Part shown: one piece after another, positions 1 to 6,556 of the stretch | Numbering within the stretch: position 1 is the stretch's first letter | How the letters are laid out: every line of letters starts with the position of its first letter | NCBI GenBank assembly: GCA_031260845.1 | Contig: JAISKR010000155.1 | Location: 1 to 6,556, forward strand | Reading direction: 5' to 3' | DNA from: Bacteroidales bacterium | Lineage (GTDB): Bacteria > Bacteroidota > Bacteroidia > Bacteroidales > UBA4181 | DNA: 6,556 bases | The notes under the pieces: model-generated | Database searches by the model: none | Told to the model about the DNA's origin: nothing | The model's input: the letters and a program-made list of their open reading frames with translations, nothing else | Made by a program: the position numbers and the translations under genes

Positions 1-16
1 CTTGGAAAACAAAACC

Positions 17-2698
17 ATGAAAGAACGTTACTACACATATATCCTGCAAACAGGCGTTTTGCTTTTTTTCTTCCTTTCCCTCGCACAGGCACAAGGAATT
101 AAGGGACATATAACCGGCGAAAACAGCGAGCCGATTGCCGGCGCTTCATTATATATCAAAGAATTACGACAAGGAACCACTGCCAATGAAGATGGTTACT
201 ACGAACTGAAAATCCCTGCCGGAAACTACACCTGCCTCTTTCAGTCAATGGGATACGAACCTGTCACTCACAACGTTACTGTCGGGCAAGGCGTCACCCT
301 GTTGAACATTGTCATGAAAGAAAAAATCTTTGAAATAGAGGAAGTAGTGGTTTACAACAAGCGTGAAGACCCCGCTTACAACATTATGCGAAGGGCTATT
401 GCCATGTCGCCTTACTACATGAATCAAGTGAAAGATTACGAGGCGGAACTGTATCTGAAAGGCTCGGTGCATATCATCAAAATAGCGGCGATTGTGAAAC
501 GCATGGCAAAAGAGCAATTGGCGGGCATCAAGGAAGGCAACACTTACACGGAAGAATCGGTGAACGAGATAAAATTTACCGCACCGAACAAATACAAGCA
601 AAAAGTGCTCAAAAAAACAGGCAATCTTCCTGAAAACAAAGAAGTGGCAGAGGCATTGCAAATGATAACCATCAGCGTATATGACGCTAATGCTGTTCTG
701 CCGTATATTTCGCCGCTTTCGACAAGTGCTTTTGCGCATTATCGGTTCACCTACGAGGGTTTCAGCGAGGAAAACGGACGCATCATTTACAAGATACGCA
801 TTACCCCGAGCCATAAAGGGAAACAGTTATTTACGGGATATATCTATATTGCGGACAATTTCTGGAATGTGCATAATATGGATTTGTCGGGCGAATTTGT
901 TATCGGCGGCAAATTCAGGGTACAGATTAATTTCGGCGAGGTGGGTGAGAATGTATGGCTGCCGGTGAGCCACCGCATTGATTTTGCGGGTTCAATACTC
1001 GGCAACAAGGGCGATTTTCGCTATATTTCGTCATTGAAATACCTCAATATTACCGAAAATACGGCTTTACACAAGCCTGACGCTCTGAAATCCGCCGAAC
1101 AACAACGCCAAACGGCTCAAATTGTGGTTGCCCCCTCGCCTACCCCTGCCAAAAAAACGGCTCAGGACAAAAACAATAAAAAGATAGAAAAAATACTTTC
1201 GCAAGAAGATTTATCCAACCGCGACGCATACAGATTGGCAAAGTTGATGCAAAAAAACGCGGAAAACGAGAAACCCAAAGAGAAATCCCTCAATCTGACC
1301 GACGATTACTATGATGATTACAAGGTGGAAGTGGACAGCAACGCCCGTCAAACTGACACCGCCTATTGGGCAAAAATGCGCCCTGTGCCGCTGATGACAG
1401 ACGAACTGAAAGCATATAAGGAATTGAATCTGAAACCGAACAAAAAAGATTCTGCAAAGAAGACGTTAAAGCCACCGATGAGACCGGATATGGCAATGTA
1501 CCCGCCAGCGAACAACGCATGGCGCGGGGGTAGCGTGTCATTGGGAAAGGCGGGAAACTTGAAATATCCGGGGATAAAACCATCCAAAGCGGGATTTAAC
1601 ACGGTGGACGGGTTTTATATAGGCGAAAAAATCACTTATTACAAGGATTTTGCAGAAAAAGCCAATGAAAAACGTTTTTCCATAACGCCCGAAGCCGTTT
1701 GGGCTATCAATCGCAAAACAGTAATGTGGAATGTGAATGCGGAACTTACCTACTCGCCCTTGCACCGCGGATATGCCTCGCTTTCCGCAGGACGCCGGAC
1801 AACAGATTTTGCAGGACAAAAAGGGATGCACCCGTTTGAAAATACCGTAGCATCGCTGTTTTTCAGGCGCAACTATCTCAAACTGTACGACAACCGGTTT
1901 ATCAAGGCGAGCAACACGATTGACATAGCCAACGGGTTGCAATTATATACCGACCTGTTGTATGAAAAGCGCACATTCCTTGAAAATATCAGCAATTATT
2001 CGTTTTTTTACAACAATAGCAGGGATTACAGTCCTAACCAGCCGCTCAATGAAGCAATAACAGCCCCGATACCTGCGCATCAACACCTCGCCTTCAATGT
2101 AAATCTTAGTTACACGCCGCGTCATTACTATCGGATAGGCAGGGACAACCGCAAGCGGATGATGCGGTCGGATTTTCCCACCTTTGCGGCAGGCTGGCAA
2201 AAAGGGGTGGCGCTTTGGGGTGGTAGCAGCGATTACGACCAAATCAGCGCAAGCATTTTCCAGAATATCAATACCGGGGTGATGCAGCATTTCAACTACC
2301 AAGTCCGCGGCGGGAAGTTCGTCAACAAACGTCAACTGTACTTCCCCGATTTCAGGCATTTCAGCACAATGGAAATAGCCACCATCCGTTCGCCCGAACT
2401 GAGCCGGTTCAGCCTGCTTGATTTTTACCAATACAGCACAAGCAACGGATTTGTGGAAGTTCATGCCAATTTCAGTACGCCTTACTTGGCGCTGAAATTT
2501 CTGCCCTTTTTCAGCAACAGACTGTTTAACGAAAGTTTGCAAGTCAATTACCTCTACACGCCAGAAGAACTGCACTATACAGAATTAGGCTACTCGCTTG
2601 ACCTGTTAATGCGTATCGGTGTTTTTGTCGGTTTTGAGAATCTGCACTACAAAAACGTTGGATTAAGTCTTTGCCTGCCGCTGACAATGTTTTGGTAA
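17..2698 (+). CDS. Outer-membrane DUF5686 protein with N-terminal carboxypeptidase-regulatory-like domain
   Basis: The product is predicted to be a secreted outer-membrane protein of 893 residues; its molecular function is not known. Residues 1-25 form a signal peptide: a basic n-region (MKERYY), a hydrophobic core (GVLLFFFLSLA) and a cleavage site after AQA. Residues 27 to about 110 fit the CarboxypepD_reg-like beta-sandwich (GxI.. GEPIAGASLYIK.. GTTANEDGYYELKIPAGNYT.. MGYEP), ending in EEVVVY as in TonB-receptor plug-proximal modules. The rest matches the DUF5686 architecture: an alpha/beta segment beginning DPAYNIMRRAI, a Lys/Glu-rich linker at about residues 370-430, and a C-terminal half rich in alternating Tyr/Phe strands that ends in Trp, as expected for a beta-barrel. 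I chose ATG 17 because the signal peptide then starts with a normal n-region. An in-frame TTG at 2 would add five residues, and no in-frame stop is visible before the window edge. The gene converges with the tlpA-like gene. Family assignment is confident; barrel topology is inferred. Confidence 0.88.
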   Translation: MKERYYTYILQTGVLLFFFLSLAQAQGIKGHITGENSEPIAGASLYIKELRQGTTANEDGYYELKIPAGNYTCLFQSMGYEPVTHNVTVGQGVTLLNIVMKEKIFEIEEVVVYNKREDPAYNIMRRAIAMSPYYMNQVKDYEAELYLKGSVHIIKIAAIVKRMAKEQLAGIKEGNTYTEESVNEIKFTAPNKYKQKVLKKTGNLPENKEVAEALQMITISVYDANAVLPYISPLSTSAFAHYRFTYEGFSEENGRIIYKIRITPSHKGKQLFTGYIYIADNFWNVHNMDLSGEFVIGGKFRVQINFGEVGENVWLPVSHRIDFAGSILGNKGDFRYISSLKYLNITENTALHKPDALKSAEQQRQTAQIVVAPSPTPAKKTAQDKNNKKIEKILSQEDLSNRDAYRLAKLMQKNAENEKPKEKSLNLTDDYYDDYKVEVDSNARQTDTAYWAKMRPVPLMTDELKAYKELNLKPNKKDSAKKTLKPPMRPDMAMYPPANNAWRGGSVSLGKAGNLKYPGIKPSKAGFNTVDGFYIGEKITYYKDFAEKANEKRFSITPEAVWAINRKTVMWNVNAELTYSPLHRGYASLSAGRRTTDFAGQKGMHPFENTVASLFFRRNYLKLYDNRFIKASNTIDIANGLQLYTDLLYEKRTFLENISNYSFFYNNSRDYSPNQPLNEAITAPIPAHQHLAFNVNLSYTPRHYYRIGRDNRKRMMRSDFPTFAAGWQKGVALWGGSSDYDQISASIFQNINTGVMQHFNYQVRGGKFVNKRQLYFPDFRHFSTMEIATIRSPELSRFSLLDFYQYSTSNGFVEVHANFSTPYLALKFLPFFSNRLFNESLQVNYLYTPEELHYTELGYSLDLLMRIGVFVGFENLHYKNVGLSLCLPLTMFW

Positions 2699-2706
2699 GT
2701 CAAAGA

Positions 2707-3684
2707 TTATTGATACAACTCTGCCAATTTGTTTTTCAAATCTTCGCCTCTGAGATTTTTACCAACGATGACGCCATCTTTGTCCAACAGGAAATTGGAC
2801 GGTATAGCCCGCACGCCGTATAGTTTTGCTGCTGCGCTATTCCAATACTGTATGTCGGATACGTGAGTCCATGTTAAATTGTCGTCATGAATGCCTTTCA
2901 GCCAGCGTTCTTTTGATTTGTCCAAAGAAACGCCCAGAATATTGAAGCCTTTGTCTTTATATTGGTTGTAGAGCGCCACAATGTTAGGATTTTCCTGACG
3001 GCAGGGCGGACACCACGACGCCCAAAAATCAAGCAAAATATAACTTTTACCGTACAAATCCGATAATTTAACAGGATACCCTTCCGTATTGTTTTCAGTG
3101 AAGTCGGGGGCTGTTTTGCCGATGGCTACACTTTCATAAATCTCTATCAACTCACTGATGGTCTTCACGTATTGAGTGTTTTGCAAAGATTTATCTAACA
3201 ACGACACGTCATGTCGCAGTTCTTCTGCGCTCAATCTGTACGAAAAAAAACGATACAACACGTAAGCGGACACCAAAGAAGCCGGATATTGAGTAATATA
3301 TTCCTCAATATTCAGGTCATCGTAGTTCGTTTTAATTTGATCGAATTGTTCTTGAAGAAGCGAACCGCTGACAACCGTTTGTTGGTGGTTGTAGTTTGTG
3401 TCCAACTTCACCGTCAAGGGGTTGCCATCCGTAAAAATCATATAGGGCGACTTTTTCCCATACGACAAACCGTATATTTCCGGCGTTTCAACGTTGGCTT
3501 TCACTACAAACGCGCCATTCACAATCTCAGCCGAGTCTATCAACTGAAACATTTTGTTGTTGAACTTGTGCAGATACACTTTTCCTATTGCAACGCCATC
3601 CACCGTCCCGTTGATGGACAGGTTATAACTGTTGCATCCGAACATTAAAGCCGCTGCGGCTAACATTAAAAATATTTTTTTCAT
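2707..3684 (-). CDS. TlpA-like thiol-disulfide reductase lipoprotein (DUF4369 + thioredoxin fold)
   Basis: This 325-residue protein is probably an envelope-anchored thioredoxin-fold oxidoreductase that reduces or exchanges disulfides in exported proteins. A lipoprotein signal (MKKIFLMLAAAALMFGC) places the lipidated cysteine at Cys17; Met at -3 is a slightly atypical lipobox. Residues about 20-110 resemble the DUF4369 beta-domain (INGTVDG...GKVYL...DSAEIVNGAFV). Residues about 111-185 are helical. Residues about 187-323 are an AhpC/TSA-Redoxin domain that opens with GKTAPDFT and carries the active site WASWCPPCRQENP (Cys225, Cys228) and the cis-proline motif AIPSNFLLD (Pro295). Both catalytic cysteines are present, so the enzyme should be redox-active. 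The ATG start is fixed by the signal peptide. It lies 32 bp downstream of ettA on the same strand and is probably co-transcribed with it. Natural substrate and partners are not evident; several such paralogues are common in Bacteroidota genomes, so no gene symbol is assigned. Confidence 0.93.
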   Translation of the reverse strand: MKKIFLMLAAAALMFGCNSYNLSINGTVDGVAIGKVYLHKFNNKMFQLIDSAEIVNGAFVVKANVETPEIYGLSYGKKSPYMIFTDGNPLTVKLDTNYNHQQTVVSGSLLQEQFDQIKTNYDDLNIEEYITQYPASLVSAYVLYRFFSYRLSAEELRHDVSLLDKSLQNTQYVKTISELIEIYESVAIGKTAPDFTENNTEGYPVKLSDLYGKSYILLDFWASWCPPCRQENPNIVALYNQYKDKGFNILGVSLDKSKERWLKGIHDDNLTWTHVSDIQYWNSAAAKLYGVRAIPSNFLLDKDGVIVGKNLRGEDLKNKLAELYQ

Positions 3685-3716
3685 TTGTTTATGTTATAAA
3701 ATTCATATTCACTACA
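3685..3716 (-). other. 32-bp gap between ettA and the tlpA-like gene
   Basis: This short A/T-rich spacer contains no hairpin with a U-tract and no convincing TAnnTTTG promoter. The bases just before the ATG (ACATAAACAA) are an A-rich leader of the kind common before Bacteroidota starts. The simplest reading is a within-operon spacer with translation re-initiating at the lipoprotein gene. Confidence 0.5.
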
Positions 3717-5390
<1,674 letters not shown>

Positions 5391-5393
<3 letters not shown>

Positions 5394-5419
5394 TTTATTA
5401 GATTTTAGCGTAATTTATA
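5391..5419 (-). promoter_or_regulatory. ettA translation start region: TTG codon with A/T-rich leader
   Basis: The 26-bp gap between the glycosidase-like gene and ettA reads, on the minus strand, as an A/T-rich leader running directly into the TTG start (ending CTAAAATCTAATAAATTG). No GGAGG-like Shine-Dalgarno sequence is present, as is normal in Bacteroidota, where A-rich leaders often serve. An in-frame TAA at 5417-5415 rules out an upstream extension, so TTG is the only start that preserves the complete N-terminal strand. No Bacteroidota TAnnTTTG promoter element is visible, which favours read-through from the upstream gene. Confidence 0.6.
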
Positions 5420-6556
5420 TTAATTCGAGGATTCCAAACGGAAATCATCCATCAAACCGTAATCCAACTGTCGGTAAACGTTCCCTGCCGGATAGTTTTT
5501 CACACCCCTGAAATGCCACGGACTGGCTATTCCCGGATCGGAATTATGGAAAGGACCGAACAGATTTTTGTTGCTGCCCACCACCTTCACTTCAATGGTG
5601 TTGGTTCCTTGTTTCAGTTTGTCGGTCACATTGACGCTGTAAGGCTCAAAGCCGACAATTCCTGCGGATTCGCCATTGACAACGACTTCGGCTACAGTTC
5701 CTGTCCATTCGCCCAAGCAGACGCGATAAGAAGCGTTTGTTTCGGTAATATCGTAGGTTTTTGAATAGGATACGACGCCCGGATAGAATGACCACCCCTG
5801 CGTTTTCCAACTGCCTGTGGTAAGCGAAACAGGCGGATGGATAACCCAACCTTTGGCGGCAGATTGCACGGAAAAATCGCCCAAAATGATGACCTGCTCT
5901 ATCTCTGCCATGATTTTCATCGGTGAGAGGTCGAGAACAAGGCTGTTTTCGCCTTTCTTCACCACGTCACCGATATTGAATACGCTCATTTCACTGTCCA
6001 AATACCATTTGCCGGCTTCGGGTTTAATTTCTTTACCGTTCAGCGTAATCTTATATAAATCAGGGCGTTCAATTACCGCCTGCATTCCCGACCTGTCAAA
6101 ATCACCTGCCACGGTGAAATGATAAGTTGCCTTAAAACCGCCCGTTTTGAAGGTGTCGCGGCTTACCGTATTATTTTTGAACTGTACGGAAGTATTCCAT
6201 GGGTTGCCCGAACTGAAACCATGGTGTTTGAAGGTTTTGTCGGCTGCATCAAATATGTGCAGGTCGCGGAAAGTTTCCTTGCCCAACTGCAAATCGCAAA
6301 AGTCGATGGTGAGCACGTTGCGTCCCTGTGGCGTGACCGTTATCGGCGACGATTCCTTTACAGCCGTGTATTGTTCGGCAACAGCCGGCATCTGCGGAAA
6401 AATTTCCTTCGGTTTTTCGAGAAAAACATACAACAACAAACTACCGGCAGGCGGAATGTCATAATCTATGTTTATCGTATAATCACGATTCCCCTGTTTT
6501 TCGGGATAATCTAATATTTCCCCTGTGAGGGTATTCAGCAATATGGCGTCTGCTCC
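5420..6556 (-). CDS. C-terminal part of a glycoside hydrolase-like protein (GH106/GH2-type beta-sandwich domains), 5' end outside window
   Basis: The reading frame is open through the right edge, so only the last 378 residues are visible and the true start is not in the window. An in-frame TTG at 6541 is not a credible start because coding continues upstream (GADAI-L). Numbering from the edge, residues 1 to about 45 (LLNTLTGEILDYPE... IPPAGSLLLYVFLEKP) resemble the post-catalytic beta-domain of large Bacteroidota glycosidases. Residues about 135-230 and 245-330 look like two galactose-binding/jelly-roll sandwiches; the second carries YSKTYDI... GEWTGTVAEVVVNGESAGIVGFEPYSVNVTDKLKQGTNTIEVKVVGS. 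It ends with NLFGPFHNSDPG and DYGLMDDFRLE. The pattern fits alpha-L-rhamnosidase GH106-like or GH2-like enzymes with sugar-binding domains, probably periplasmic or exported. No catalytic residues are visible, so family and substrate remain unproven. The gene is followed 26 bp later by ettA on the same strand. Confidence 0.72.
   Translation of the reverse strand, partial: GADAILLNTLTGEILDYPEKQGNRDYTINIDYDIPPAGSLLLYVFLEKPKEIFPQMPAVAEQYTAVKESSPITVTPQGRNVLTIDFCDLQLGKETFRDLHIFDAADKTFKHHGFSSGNPWNTSVQFKNNTVSRDTFKTGGFKATYHFTVAGDFDRSGMQAVIERPDLYKITLNGKEIKPEAGKWYLDSEMSVFNIGDVVKKGENSLVLDLSPMKIMAEIEQVIILGDFSVQSAAKGWVIHPPVSLTTGSWKTQGWSFYPGVVSYSKTYDITETNASYRVCLGEWTGTVAEVVVNGESAGIVGFEPYSVNVTDKLKQGTNTIEVKVVGSNKNLFGPFHNSDPGIASPWHFRGVKNYPAGNVYRQLDYGLMDDFRLESSN

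Noticed and set aside
2..16. Upstream TTG at position 2 as the start of the DUF5686 gene
   Set aside because: It would put five extra residues before a signal peptide that already has a normal n-region from ATG 17. It cannot be fully excluded because the sequence upstream is not in the window.
1943..2575. Open frame of 210 codons on the minus strand inside the DUF5686 gene
   Set aside because: It is fully contained in the sense gene, has no recognisable motif or start context, and its composition is what a shadow frame gives. The 189-codon minus-strand frame at 245-814 was rejected for the same reason.
2738..2758. Possible terminator hairpin (6-bp inverted repeat with a 9-nt loop) after the DUF5686 gene
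   Set aside because: The stem is A/T-rich, only two T residues follow it, and it lies in coding sequence of the opposing gene. That is too weak to call a terminator.
3243..3250. Run of eight A (T on the coding strand) within the tlpA-like gene, considered as a phase-variation tract
   Set aside because: It encodes an ordinary Phe-Phe pair (RFFSYR), the frame is intact, and eight bases in an A/T-rich genome is not strong evidence of contingency-locus behaviour.
5420..6541. Treating the glycosidase-like frame as a complete 373-residue gene starting at TTG 6541
   Set aside because: The frame stays open to the window edge, and the residues before the TTG continue the same domain, so the gene is cut by the window rather than starting there.

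Overview
The window looks like chromosomal DNA of a Bacteroidota member, probably Bacteroidales. It carries four tightly packed protein genes with hallmarks of that phylum: a CarboxypepD_reg/DUF5686 outer-membrane protein, a DUF4369-TlpA thioredoxin lipoprotein, an EttA beginning with the residues IIFSM after a short polar N-terminus, and the C-terminal part of a large glycosidase-type protein. The short gaps are A/T-rich and lack Shine-Dalgarno motifs, which is also usual there. Species cannot be named from this sequence.

Layout. On the + strand, bases 17-2698 hold one complete gene for a predicted secreted outer-membrane beta-barrel protein of unknown function (DUF5686). It converges with a minus-strand run, and the two stop codons are only 8 bp apart. 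The minus-strand run reads from the right edge leftwards: the 3' part of a carbohydrate-active-enzyme-like gene (6556-5420, 5' end outside the window), then ettA (5393-3717, TTG start), then a TlpA-like disulfide reductase lipoprotein (3684-2707). The gaps are 26 and 32 bp with no visible terminator, so co-transcription is plausible. No stretch over 300 bases lacks a gene, and the three gaps together total 66 bp.

How the genes fit together. EttA is a cytoplasmic ribosome-associated ATPase. The TlpA-like lipoprotein and the glycosidase-like protein are envelope or extracytoplasmic proteins, and the DUF5686 protein is predicted in the outer membrane. There is no obvious shared pathway, and the minus-strand run looks like an ordinary mixed housekeeping/envelope operon. 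I found no tRNA, rRNA, CRISPR array, insertion sequence, riboswitch, attachment site or origin, and no evidence of an undescribed multi-gene system. The points most worth a second look are the function of the DUF5686 protein, the identity of the truncated glycosidase-like gene, the TTG start of ettA, and the near-identical DNA repeat within ettA.
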